A stretch of 64,000 nt of DNA from Rhexocercosporidium sp. MPI-PUGE-AT-0058 (taxonomy: Eukaryota; Ascomycota; Leotiomycetes; Helotiales): assembly GCA_020746875.1 (NCBI GenBank), contig JAGTJL010000010.1, positions 310,001-374,000 on the forward strand. The letters are read 5' to 3'. The notes under the pieces were generated by a model that saw only the letters and a program-made list of their open reading frames with translations, searched no databases and was not told the DNA's origin. The position numbers were made by a program, and so were the translations under genes. Shown piece by piece: positions 34,704-47,370 of the stretch (position 1 is the stretch's first letter; every line of letters starts with the position of its first letter).

Positions 34704-37700
34704 ATGCTGCTCATATCCGCAGGGAAGCTTGCATGGCTCAATCTTGTCTTCTTTGCGCTTTCCTCTGGTAGTCTTCTACCTACTCAAGACAAATGTGCCC
34801 CGGGGGAGTACTGGTGCCAAGATCGTTGCGGATCTGATGCATATGGTGATACATGCTGCAGAACCCCGAGTGGGAGACACAATCTCTGTGGAGCAGGTAA
34901 GACTCTGCGACATTTACGAAATCATTGACCAAAAAAAAAAAGCTTTTGACACAATCTCAGGTACCATTTGCTGCCTTGATGGCTGCTGCCCCTCTGGTAC
35001 TGTATGCAACGCAGTAGGGGGCTGTGATAAACCTGCCCCTGGTTCAAAACCACCATCTTCAGCTATAGTCTCCAGACCTAGTAATCCTGGCCCAACTCCT
35101 AGTGACCCCAAGGACTGCGGGGATTCGTCCATCGTTACCTGCCAGACAACAGTAACTGAGCACCCTATCAATACTGTATTTATCACCATCACTTTCGTGG
35201 ACACTTGTACCATGGGTTCTACATCTTCCGATATCTCGTCCAGTTTAAAGTCTTCCTCAGAGAGCATTAAATTCTCTTCGGGCGATTCTTCGGCAAATAC
35301 CACCATTTCAACCACAGCCCCATCTCCGATCACCAGATCTACAAAGTCAAGCCTATCTTCTCCAGGGGTCAGCTTCTCGTCTGATACTTCCAGCTCAGGC
35401 TTGTCATCTGGAAGCGCGATGTCAAGCGGTGAACATAACCCTGGCCCTTCATTTTCTGCATCAACCTGGACGAATCCTGATGGAGCTACCATCGTCTCTT
35501 CTTCATCCGTGTTTGTCATCAACGGAAGCATAACAATCCCGATTTCGCCAGTTTCCAGCCCAACCACTTTTACCACGAGTGGCGAAATTTTTACTTTGTT
35601 ACCAACATCATCTTTATCCTCAACAGGCCTTGCCAGCACTGTGACTCGACCAGATGGTCAGACGGTCATTTCCCATTCGGGAGTCGTCATCATCGGTTCC
35701 AGTACCATCACCCTTCCGAGTGTCTCGTCATCAACGACCTTGACAACACTAGGCGAAACATTTACACTAAACCCTAGCAGCCCAATATCTAGCACCACTC
35801 AAGTATCTTCAGGCTTAGGCAGCACTTTTACGAGACCAGACGGCCAAACGGTAATCTCTAATTCCGGTGTTGTTATCATTGGCTCCAGTACTATCACACT
35901 TCCAAGTGTTTCCTCGTCTACAACCCTGACAACACTTGGGGAGACTTTTACCTTAAATCCCTCTGGGCTTACAACAAGCTCTCAAGCATCTTCAGTCCCG
36001 CTCACTACAACGTTTGCTGATGGCCAAATTGGAGTCTCCAGCTCAGGGGTAGTCGTTATCGGTGGAAGCGTGACAATTACTCTTCCTCAGGTATCGTCCT
36101 CAACCGTACTCACGACAGCAGGTCAGACCTTCACCCTCACGCCTCCCGGCCTTCCCGGAAGCGGCTCATCAAGGTCTTCGGGTCCAGTCACCACAACTTT
36201 TTCCGATGGTCAAATTGGAGTTTCCAGCTCAGGGGTTGTGGTCATTGGAGGAAGTGTGACCATAACTCTTCCAACGGTCTCGTCCCGCACGACTCTCACT
36301 TCTGGTGGTCAGACCTTCACACTCAGTCCGCCGTCATCGTTGTCTACTCCAACTATTTCACCGACTAACACACCTATTGGAGTCACAAGGACACTCCCTG
36401 ACGGCCAAATAGAGGTGTCGAGCTCAGGGATAATCATAATCGGGGGAAGCTTGACTATCACTGTCCCCACTACTCTGACTGCTCCGAGCACCGTGACGAC
36501 TTTTGGACAGACTTTCACATGGCCTTCCGGTCAGCCACAGTCGGCAATAACAAGTCAAGTTCCATTTCTTCCATGTGTTTTCCCGACAGTAGCAGCTTGC
36601 GTGCCCTGTCCCGTTGCTACACAGTACGTACCTATCGCTCACTTCCCAAAAATTCCGATCTCTCAACTATTTCATTTCGTAGCGAAAAACTGGTGCTAAT
36701 CCCATCTTTAGGGGATGCTGGCCAACTTCTCAACTTCCCTGCGACATACCAGTGGTGCCAGTTTGTACCCCCTGTTTGCTTGCGACACAGGGATGCTGGC
36801 CATTTGGTGGCTCTATGCCAGCAACGACAACAACAACATCGTCATCTTCAGGTACAACAACACCCTTACCAGTGTTTGCAACTTGGCCGAGTGGCGCCAC
36901 GATTCAAGCTGTTCCTACTGATGGCGGTGGCGGAGGTGGAGGAGGCGGCAAGAGTTCTTGCAGAATGTGGTTCTTCTTCGTAAGCTAGCTCTCCTGATCT
37001 GCAGCTCTTAAGATGTTGTTTCTTCTAACTTTCATGCAGATTTGTATCGATACTCCTGGTCTTCATATCGGTGGCTGGAATTGGATAAACTTCCCACCTG
37101 GCATTTACCCACTGTAAGTATGAGACGATTATCAAGCACATCCTCGTAGTAGGATATTTTGTGTACTGACTACGCCATAGGAGTCCACCTCCATTTCCAA
37201 TAATCAATTTACCGACCCCCTGGAAGATACAAGGCACCCTACCTCCCTGGCCTCCTATCACCGTAAGTCCACATATTGCTCCATACAATTGGTGTTATTT
37301 CTTAAATAAAAATTCCGAGCCAGATCGGTATCGATGGTCAACCGACGTTTCCTCCGGAGCCAGCAAATGGCTGCAAAACAGAGCCAGCTTCCATGTGCCA
37401 AACCGAGACCTCATTTGGAGTTTCAGGTACCATCACGACGACAACAAACATCGCGTCATCCTGTGCCACGATACTTGGATGTGATCTGACAAACACTGCA
37501 ATCACAGCAACTCAGACTGGGACTGTTTGCAGCGAGGCAACTGTGACTGATGTTTGGGCAACCTGTTCAGGCACAGCATGCAGCACTACGAGCACGGCGA
37601 CAAGAACAGGCTGTTCTCTCACTGCCTCATCGACAACTACATCAGCATCTTCATGTCCGCTTGCAACTCTTGATCCAACAGACGACCTAGGAGACGATGG

Positions 37701-38884
37701 TGGCGGTGCTCCTTATTCTGTGCCTGGTGTCTTGGTGACCTCCACGTTTTCGTACGCCACTGTTTTGTTCTGCCCCGTCCAAAACTCCCCTTTCCTGCCA
37801 ATCAGATCCAAGCTTCCAATCAGACCCCCTTCCCTGTAGTTTTGACATTTTCTTTTTACGATTCCTCTGACATCTCTTAGCGAGACCGTTTTGGTCAGTG
37901 GTACCGTATATCCAGTAGCAAGCGGCCTTGTCCTCATAGGAACCAGCACGCTCACCATCACCTCCGTATCTGCTCAAACCATCACTAGCCTTCCCGACGG
38001 GCAACGAGCGACTATCCTACCAAGCTTCGTAGGCACCAAACTCTCAATCACAGACCCTGCAATGACACTAGTCCCAATCTTTCCACGGCCAACTGCCATC
38101 CCGACTTCCACAACCACCTCCCCAGTTGTCATCACTGGAACAGGGACAATCACTGATACATCGCCTACGGATGCTCTCCCCACCTTGACTACGGCCACAA
38201 GTCCGACCGCCAGCTCCTGCGTTTCTTCCGCAACGCTGACACAGTGTGCACTTAGCCCTGGAGGTCAGTCAGCATGTGTACCAGTCCCGACGTGCCTCTC
38301 GTGGGTACAAAAAACAACATCAACACCTACCCCAACTCCGACGAGTGTGCCTTCACCAAAACAGGGCTTCTACCTCGGAAAGATCACCTTTCCAGGCGCA
38401 ACGAACTTCGTGGTAGTCCCATACTTAGCAGCAGACTGCCAGTTCCTGAAAACAAAGTTTAACCCTGTTGGCCTCATTGTGGTCCAGAGTGACACACGAG
38501 GTCAGTCAGGGACTCCGTTCTTCGGTGCTGGCGCGAGCTTCTCGCTCAGAAGCACTGGTATTCCAAGCTACTACCCGCTATGTGGAGATTTGGACCTCAT
38601 TCTTAGTTTCAGACCCGCTCAGGTGAATGGTCAACAATATGGTTAGTAGTCCTCATCCACTCCCATTTTGTACTACTACTGATATCTGAACAGAGTACGC
38701 ACCAGTCGAGAGCTGGAACCTTAATCAACCACCTGCAGGGTATTGTATTCCGGTTGCGCAAAACAAGTTCGCTACCTGTGTTGCAGCAAGTGACAATAAT
38801 GGCGAGGAAGTTGTGACATTGTTGTGGCAATGCCAAAAAGAAGGTGATCCTTCATTCTGTAGCGCGGCACCGCCTCCGCAATAG
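34704..38884 (+). CDS. large secreted repeat protein, Cys-rich N-terminus
   Basis: Multi-exon gene. Exon 1 (34704 to about 34896) gives a signal peptide and a Cys-rich head (CAPGEYWCQDRCGSDAYGDT); intron 1 carries a run of eleven A. Exon 2 (34961 to about 36624) continues with CCLDGCCPSGTVCNAVGGC, a granulin-like paired-Cys pattern. A Ser/Thr-rich stretch and at least six repeats of about 62 residues follow. Each repeat has DGQ, then SSGVVVIGGSVTITLP, then TTLGETFTLNP. Their DG codons lie near 35652, 35838, 36018, 36204 and 36399, with an earlier diverged copy near 35475. Later exons hold a Cys/Pro part, a Gly run, Thr-rich sequence and a globular C-terminal region (about 38360-38884; GFYLGKITFPGATNFVVVPY). 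No GPI tail or membrane span. Probably wall-bound or extracellular; function unknown. Exon borders near 37755-37880 are less certain. Confidence 0.8.
35450..36540 (+). repeat. coding tandem repeats, about 186 bp period
   Basis: At least six in-frame copies in the 34704-38884 gene. The second and third copies are nearly identical in protein (GVVIIGSSTITLPSVSSSTT), as are the fourth and fifth (DGQIGVSSSGVVVIGGSVTI), while the first and last are diverged. Spacing is 180-195 bases. This pattern indicates stepwise duplication of pairs. Confidence 0.85.
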
Positions 38885-39452
38885 ATGGGAGTTGGTGGAT
38901 CATAGCGATGCTACACAATTCTATTCATGGGAGTGGGCAATTTCTCTGCTGAATCTAAGAATGTTGGTCTGTTGAAAGAAAACAACCGGAGCCGAGAAGG
39001 GAAAAGGGGGATTTAAGCGAGCCACTGTTTGGCGATGATGCCTGTAACTTTTACTAACGTTCAGCCTCCCGATCGCAAAGACTGCGTGATATGGTATTAA
39101 ATAATGAATCAAGCGGCTGAAAATTCAAATGGCCGATCTTGAAGGTCGACGATCAACGACTGATGTGTGCCAAATCGTGAAAATCATGGATACGGCGGTC
39201 GCTGGGCATCTCATATCACAATGTCACATAGATCTTGCTTTCTTTCATCTTAACCACCATCGGCAGCCAACGCGCAAGTAAAGAAAGTACTCCCACCAGA
39301 ACCATACGCCATTGTCATGCCTGGCCCACATATGGACCCCGAATCTATGCTATGCTTGTAATGCTCCAATCGATGCATGCTACTATCCCTCCCTGGCATG
39401 AATGCCAGAACAACCATGCAAAGACTACTTTCAAGATAAGAAAAGGGATGTA
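38885..39452. other. convergent 3' regions, no gene seen
   Basis: About 570 bases between the repeat-protein stop and the SEN1 stop. No coding sequence recognised. Confidence 0.45.
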
Positions 39453-42400
39453 TCAATTTCTCTTGGGGGGCTTGCGCTGAATAAATGGATCAGCAGCTGG
39501 CTTAGGGCGTCGAGGTGGAGGAACAAGTCCTGGAGGTCGAGGCCGAGAACCTGTTGGTGCCTTCTTTGCTTGTTGGGCTTGGAGAGCAGCCTCTAGAGAA
39601 GATATTTCAGGTCCTGGAGGTGGAGTTGGATGCGCCTGTTGTTGTTAGCTAGTTGAAGACGACTTGGGAAGTTGCACTATGTCTCACCTTCTTGGACGGC
39701 CCTTGCTCATCCTTGACATCCGCATCGCGTGGTCTCTTAGTCCCCTCAGTGTTGCTACCAGGAAGAACGGGCTTGCGAACCCCCAGCCTAATACCCAGCG
39801 CACCTTGAGGTTTGTTACTAGAAGCTGTGGCATTACTACCACTTCCAGTCAAGGATGTCTTTCGAGAGCTTGAAAGACTAGGGGCGTCTATCATATCGAC
39901 ATCCTTGTACTCATCTTCCGCCTTTGAAATGGAAGGAACAGTGCCGTTACTTGACGAACTTGGTCGGGAACCGTTCGGCGAGGTAGGTCGATTTTCACTT
40001 GGTGGGGGTTGCCGTGGCTGCCAAGCAGGCTGGCCTCCACGAGATGTGGGCTTCGAAAAGAGCTCCATGACATTCCCACTGGTATATCTCTTGCGGGCCT
40101 TGGCATCTTCGATGAGCCTGTTCCAGAACTGTCCCTGCTGCAGCGATCGAGAATCTCCGAGAACCCAGAGAGAAGACTTCGCTCGAGTGAGACCGACATT
40201 CATACGTCTGATGTCTCCCAGGAAACCAATACCACCAGTTGCCTTGGCTCGGACGCAAGAGAAAATTATGATTTCCCGCTCGCGACCCTGGAATGCGTCG
40301 GTGGTGTTGAACTCGATCTCGTCGAAGATGCCCTCACCATACTGCCTGGTGAATCGTACCTTCATCTCGTTCAACTGGGCCTTGTAACTCGTTATGATAC
40401 CAATCTTGCCCTTGAAATCAACGTTCCTATAGTCCGCCTTCAGCCTGGCGTAAAGTGCCAGAGCAGCATTTAACTCCGGAACATTGATAAATGAATGGCC
40501 CTGGGCCTGCTTGGTCTGGATGCCCTCGACATCGAAGAATCGGTAAGGGCCAAGAATCGTACTGGCATGCCATGGCTGCTCTCTCAACTTGTCCATACCA
40601 GGACCATCAATGAGCCTGCTATTATAGAATTGCTCCGATGGGAAGCTACTAATCTCAGGATGCATACGGTATTGTGTATCAAGCAGATGTACGTCCTTGG
40701 GGTGGTTCTTCTGCATCCGGACGAACAAACTTTGCTCGTAGCCGAAGCTCTGTGCAGATCTCGAGAGAACGGTTGGTGGAAGTTGTTCAGGGTCTCCAAC
40801 GAGAATACATTTGGTAGCTCCATACTTGAGGGGAATCAGCGCACTAAGCTCGATACATTGTGCGGCTTCATCGATAATGACTGTGTCGAACTCCACGTTT
40901 ATGTTGCGAAACATGTCGTGACCACTACCACTGAGGGTGGCGCAAAGGACGTGGGCTCCATCAATGATCTCTTGTTGAAATTTCCGTCTGTTGATTTCAT
41001 TCTGACGTGTAAACGTGTTTCCACTTTGCTTGTCCTCGTCAATCTTGGCACCTATAGAAGCTTGCTTTCGCTTGAGGTCGTCAAACTCCCGTCGCAGATC
41101 CCGCTCTTTTAGGCTATCCTTGAGTTTACGAGCCTCGTCCATTAGAGGTCTAATGACGTCTAAACGCTCCTTAACTGCAGCAGCATCCTTGTGAATTTTG
41201 TCGCGTTCGTTTATCAGCTTGTTCTTCTCGCCGTCATCACCTTCAAGCTTCTTCCTTACCAACTCGTCAAGCATGACCTCTTTCACCGCAGCATTGATTG
41301 CATCACTTCGCCCAATGCGGATGACATTGATCTTCTGACGGGGACCATTCAGAGGCTGGATACCTTCCATCAGACGAACGACCAACTCATCAACAGCAGC
41401 ATTACTAGGAGCGCAAATCAGAAGCTTCTTCTTCATTGCTGTATTCGAAGCTGAATGGCTTGGAGCCGGAACCTTATGCGGCACCGGATGCGAGGCTTGT
41501 TCTCTCAAAGACTGGGTGAGAAGGCATCCCACCATGGCCACGATGGTCTTCGTCTTCCCCGATCCAGGAGGTCTGTAATGATTTAGTAATGCTACTCGGG
41601 CAATGTGTCAAACTTACCCCTGAATTAAAGTGAAGCCATCATTCTCGTTGGCTGACAGGATGGCTCGGGCTTGCCCTTTATTGAGTTTGTACGTGGATGA
41701 ATATGTCGAAATCTTTTCTTCGGTGTAGTTTTGAATGGGCGATGGCTTGGCTTCCAAGATCTCACTACACAAATCATAGAATTCCAGCGCACTCAAAGCC
41801 GCATACTCACGCTGAGTCGTCGTCATATCCGCGATCTTCACAGCATATACCTTGCCATTTGGAACGAAGCAGTTTAAGAGGACTGCCTTGGTCCCTCTGC
41901 TGATGCTGTATGTGACCTCGAGAACGTCCTTCTTTCGAGTGGTGCGATGTACTCGTGCAAGACAATGTGGTGCGGACGGATTGCTCATTGGGTCTGGGCT
42001 TTGCGATAACAGAACAATGTCACGTTCAGACACCATGAGATCTCGATTCTTCGACATTGGCATGTTGGTGCTGACTTCCATGAACATATCGACCGACATG
42101 CGATTGAGGACCTTGATCTCAATGGGCTTGTAGTTGTTCTCGTCCCTGGCCGTAACAAGAGAGCGCCACACCTCAGATATGAGTAAGGGTGCAAATGTTG
42201 ACTTGTAAAGACCCAGGTCTAAATACTTGTTATCAATCTTCCGGCAGTCTTTGCTGCTGGGAGGAGTGTCACTATCGTGGAATATTTCCCAATTGAGAAT
42301 TTCCAGATACAACGGGTCCATGGGCGGTTCAACGCGGGCGCGAAGATCCTTAGCAGATCTCTGTACTTTGGTCTTCTTGACTGGGCCTTGGTTCATCTGC

Positions 42401-45400
42401 TTCAAGGCACGTCGCTTACTCTCTTCGTATTCAGACACCACCTTCGAGGTCTCCTTCCGTCGCTTCACAAGAGCATTCGTCTCATCTTCGTCATCGTCAT
42501 CGTCCGAATCATCGTCAGAGGACCCAACCATGATTTCGCTCCGAATTGGTGCGTGGTCTTTGCCAGCTACTCCGCCGATACCCTTTAAACCAGAACCCTC
42601 ACCCCTAATAGTGGCAGGTGCACGAATTGCTCTCGCCCTGGCGATAGCTTCAGCCTTTTGGCGGTCTCTCTCTTCTTGGATCTTCCGGCGATTCTCTTTG
42701 AAAGTTTCTTGAGCCTCGAGAGACATAGTTGTCTCTACTTTAGCTTTGCTCAAAGGCTGGAATGTGGATACTGGTCCGCTCTTCACCATGCTCTTTTTCT
42801 CACTTCTTACGGGAAGCCTTGGCTCATGCTGCATTCCACCTGCAGATCTTGACCATGAATCCAGGGATCCCTGGGTTCTAGGAACCGCAGAAGTTTTGGA
42901 AACTTCAATGATTTCCGAGAAGCCGTGAAGATCATCCAAAGCTCTCTGCAACTCGGCTTTCTGCTGCATCGTCAAGTTCGTCCTAACCGAGGCGTCTTTT
43001 TCTGACATGCATGCAGTTCGGATATATTTGTCTGCAACGATATGAACATCGACGTTGTAGTCGCCTAACGCCCGAAGCAGTTTGCTCAGTAATTTTGTAA
43101 TGACACTGACCAGATAACCGTCCCTAAGACGCAGCCACGTAACCATTCCATTGATGTGATTGCCAACGACGCCCAGAATTTCTCTAATCGAGTCTCTTGA
43201 AGAAACATATCTCTCTATATCTTCTGGGTCGTTTGGTGACGGCGTAGAGCTTTTCAAAGCAGATGCAAAAACTGTGTACTCGTCGAAGAGTGCCTCGGCA
43301 TACTCCATGACAGCACGGCAGAAATCTTGCATTTCCGCATTGCTTTTGTCGACGCTGGGCGACCATACTTCAGTCGCATCGAAGGCTACATGAAGTGCTC
43401 GCCATTGCGAATTCCACCAGTCCTTGATAAGGTACCGATCTGCCTTTGAGAAATTGGAACGGGCTCGAAGCACACCAGTATTTCCGGCTAGGGCATTGAG
43501 GACTTCACCGTTGATTTTAACCATGTACGGAACAGGGCCAAAAGTCCGAACACGTGTGACTTCTTTGACGGTTACGTTTATAGAAGATATCATCGGGCTG
43601 AATGAAGTCTCAAGTAGATTTTGGATCGCATCTTGCCTAACATCTTCGCCCGTCATGGCTTTGATGGCTCCCACAGTAGCTTCGCAAACTCTCTGATCGC
43701 AAGAAAGTAAAGTGGCAACTAATGGCTGTATCATGGTGGGGTCCTGAGAGAATTGCCCTAAGTCTAAGCTGGAAAAGTCGCTCAGGCGGTCAAGAACTCG
43801 TGAAATGTTGTCCATCAGCACGTCCAAGTCCTTGTTGAATTGTACTCTATCCTCTGGCATTAAATCTGCTTTCTTTCTGTCCTTTGGATAAAACTTGTCG
43901 AGACCAGCTAGTACTGAGGTGGCGGGGATGATGCTCTTGGCCAACTGGATATTGCCTGGCCGAAAGATGTCTAGGACACATTGCCAGATTGGTTGCGAGT
44001 GGCTTCTGAGACCCCGCTGAACAGGGTGTCCATGCTGTAGATTGTCGAACTCAGCTCTAACGCTCTTACAATCCAGTGTGAGAGCGTTTTTAATGACCAA
44101 CATGCCTAGAGACTTCAGCTCCTTCTGTGCCTCGGCCATGTTGACATCTTCCAAATCTGCACACCCAGTAATCATTATCTTAGACTTGTTGACAAGTTCC
44201 ATAAGCTCGCTAATGACTATCAAGGATGTCGATGGGTTGATTTTGTAGTCGGGGCTAACGAAAGTCTCCAAAGTAATATTCAGTGCTCGCATACCAGCAT
44301 GGCAACAGGCAAGTCTGGCTTCAACGGGGTATCTCTCGCTTTGGAATCGTTCCAAAAGATGGCGAAGCAACGACCGGCAGGCATCGTACCGATGATCCAT
44401 ACCAATTGAATTAAGGAAACTTGGAATCCATGATATTGGAGTGGATTCTGCTGCCTGATCAAACTTTCCTGCTTGCAAGAGCAATCTCTCAAATCCAGGA
44501 CTCTGAAAGATACAATCGACTACCGCGGCCGGAGAGATCGCTTCCATAGATGACCAAAAGACTTTAGGGGCTTTAATGAGAAGCTCTCGAAGGGCATCGA
44601 TGACAAGTTGAACGATTGTTCCGGAGCTAGCGGCTAAATGTTGAAGTGCAAGGCGGTATATGTCGGGCTGAACCTCCATGCCACGTAACCGATGAGTGAT
44701 AAGATCTTGGTCCATTCTGTCCAACATGAGGAGGAACGACTGCCAAAATCTAATAATGTTTTCTGGCGCTGCAGAAAAGGTCGCTACATGCACCATGGCT
44801 TCTGCAAGAACATCGTGAACAACCCAGTCAAAAGTTTTCGCCGTCATTTTATCTGTCATCTTTTCCCAGCAATTTTTGGCGAAGCGGAAGCGGTATGGGT
44901 CTCCACTGAAAAGGAAACGGGCCATCGCGGGTAATGTGTCACCAAGTCTAAGAATCTTTCGCTGTTGTACTTGTTCGAAGACAAAATTGAAGTGCTTCGA
45001 AAGCTTCGCATCGTCTTTGTGGTAGTCAACACAGCACAACGATTCATAGATTGCCATGAGAGCCGCCGTATCTTGTTTCGCGAGGTAAGATTGGTTGCGT
45101 CGTTGAGGTTCTACACCTTTGAGAATTTCTTCACCTGAACTTAAGCCATTATCGATTCGCTGGAAGTCGAGGGCATTGATTCGATCTGAAAGTTCCGCAA
45201 CTACTTCATCGTCGTATTGCCTACACATGAATCAGCACAGGCACGAGCAGTATGTCTGCAACACTCACTCGGAAAGCCACTTCAGATGCTCCTTACGTCC
45301 CTGGTGCCAGTTGAGCGCGCATTTGTCGCATTGCTTGAGAAGACGATCCAATGATTTGGAATATTGTTCTCGTATATCCCCAGTCATATCTTCATTTATC

Positions 45401-45721
45401 CCAAGGATCTGAGAGTACCGATATGCCACTTTATATCTTTTGCGGAAGTCTTGTATCAATTCCTTCTTGGTCTCCTGGCTCATGCCCTCTTCTGGGTCAT
45501 TCGGTTGGTCATAGTCAACAATATCCTCATCGAATCGTTTGGGGCAGAACCAGTGGGCTTCTGAGGGAAAGCTCTTGAGCTCACTACAAATTCAAGTGTC
45601 AGCATAGCAGTCCCATTATATTTAACGCGCAAGCAGATCGCAGGCACAGGGTCCCTTTGGAAAAGGGGGGTACCTACCCATCGAGCTCCTGGAGCTGGTC
45701 CCACAACTCCTCTTCCTTCAT
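39453..45721 (-). CDS. SEN1: RNA/DNA helicase Sen1
   Basis: SF1B helicase that ends transcription of short RNA polymerase II transcripts and removes R-loops in the nucleus. Exons on the complement are 45678-45721, 45269-45583, 41618-45220, 39688-41572 and 39453-39635, all in phase, 2009 residues, close to yeast Sen1 (2231). The N-terminal helical domain includes LSKHFNFVFEQVQQRKILRL; a disordered acidic and basic linker lies near 42480-42800. The helicase core follows: Q-motif region GQARAILSANENDGFTLIQ, Walker A GPPGSGKTKT split by intron 3, FDTVIIDEAAQCIELS (DEAA box), GDPEQLPPTV, LDTQYRMHPEIS, TDAFQGREREIIIFSCVR, and NVGLTRAKSSLWVLGD. The last exon is Pro-rich and basic (QRKPPKRN). The start MKEEELWDQL sits on a 44-base first exon. 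Confidence 0.95.
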
Positions 45722-46974
45722 GACGAAGGATTATTGTCTGCTAGAAGCACACCATCTAGGCAGAATCTATCTCATCCAGCACAGTCTACGGCAATCCCTT
45801 GTTTGGGAAGAGTAATGGGGGGGGGGGAGGTGTCAGAGGCTGGTGTGGATTATTGTTGGAAGTTAGAGATGGAATGTGGTCTGGGAAATTTGAAGACGAA
45901 AGAGCAATGGCGAAGCCTGTTAATTTGACCTTGGAGCGCTTGTCCGGGAATAAATGTCACTGTGAAGGTGAATAGCAAGAGCAATCAATGGATGGATATT
46001 GTGGCAGATGGTGAAGTTCGAGGTCGAATTCGAGAGTTTACCACGAACTTGAACTTGAGTTGGGGACGTCGCGAGCACGGCGCCTCTCAATTTTATGCGG
46101 GCTAGCTCAGCCTCGCGACAAGGCTGACAAGGCTGGCCCCATTCTCGCTTCCTGGTACTTGCATCTGCAACAACAACAACATTATACACTTATGCGTCTA
46201 GAAGCGGATACCCTGATGGAGATGTTTAGCGTTCTGGTTTTTATCCGCGAACGACAGAGAGGACATTCATTATCCGTATTCAACGAGCCACTGCCGTTTA
46301 AGCAGCAAGCTCGCAAAAACGGCCACAACACTCAACTCGATTTCACTCGCTCAGAGTCTAGACCTCCAAGCGTTTCCATGTTCAATTGTCAACTGGAAAT
46401 ATTCAGTGGGATTATGCGAGGCATGGAGGAATGTAAATCTGTCGATTTTCCTCCCAAAATCAGGACCAGCTCGCCTGTTGCTTGATGACCTAGAAACTCT
46501 CCCGACGCCTTCCAGCACGACAGCTGCTCAACAACAAGCATACATAGAGATGAGCAAGCAATAACCTTTCACATTCGATCATATATTAGGGACAGTTGGG
46601 CAATCTCTTCTGTCCACTGTACAATATATCCTTACAATTTTCTAGGCTCCGAGAACCCAGCCCAGCCTAAGCTATGCACGTGATCCGAGAGCCCAGGTCC
46701 TGTTATACAGTAATTACAGATCAGAATAGTGCTACACAAACTCGAGTTTTCAAATACGACCTGGCTTCCGAATATCAGATTGAAATAGCTCGCCATGCAT
46801 CAAAGTGTAACTCAGTCATTAGCTCATGTTGTTGGAAACCGCTCGTGGACGGTTCATTGTAACTTGTTGAATCGTTCCTTCCTGCCTACTCCCCTCCCGT
46901 TTTTCGACCACGAGATCCTATCGTCACCACAACATCAACTTCAGCACTGGTCTGCTCAGACTATTCACGGAAAT
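45722..46974. other. intergenic with G run, no gene seen
   Basis: About 1.25 kb upstream of SEN1. It holds an uninterrupted run of eleven G at 45817-45827. An open frame at 46060-46485 lacks any family-like sequence and was not accepted. Confidence 0.45.
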
Positions 46975-47370
46975 ATGTCTGAAGCTAACTCATCGCCGCG
47001 TGTGGAAACGAATTTCTTCCGAGACCAACGTATTTGCGCGGCATCTGCGGTACCAGCTAAGAGCGAGGGCGTCGAGATGAGTGTTGTTTGTGTTGTCTTG
47101 GGCTTTGTTGTTATTTTTTGGAAGGTGCTGTTGGTCTGCTGGGATTTGTCTAAGTTGAACGGAAGAGTTTTGAAGGGGGCGAGCAACGCGACCAAGCATC
47201 AAAAGACGCGTCTCAGGTCGAAGCTGGCAGAGGCGAAGATGAAGGTGAACGTAACTGAACTACTCACTCACGCATCTCTCGATAGAAGTGAGCCAACTTC
47301 TCGCGTGCAAGATACGGGCACAGATCTTCTCACTTCTCCAACAACGATCTCTCCGATGGATTTCTGCTGA
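46975..47370 (+). CDS. small single-span membrane protein, hypothetical
   Basis: 131 residues from the ATG at 46975. Residues about 35-55 form one hydrophobic span (SVVCVVLGFVVIFWKVLLVC), followed by a basic segment (KHQKTRLRSKLAEAKMKV) that would face the cytosol. Not recognised. It ends just where the open sequence of the decayed helicase region begins in another frame, so it could be a fragment of that locus. Chance open frame not excluded. Confidence 0.4.
   Translation: MSEANSSPRVETNFFRDQRICAASAVPAKSEGVEMSVVCVVLGFVVIFWKVLLVCWDLSKLNGRVLKGASNATKHQKTRLRSKLAEAKMKVNVTELLTHASLDRSEPTSRVQDTGTDLLTSPTTISPMDFC

Noticed and set aside
34914..35639. 241-codon minus-strand open frame
   Set aside because: Antisense to the Ser/Thr-rich repeat gene, which has a signal peptide and coherent splicing.
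46060..46485. 141-codon open frame upstream of SEN1
   Set aside because: No recognisable domain, leader or neighbour support; position fits a promoter region.
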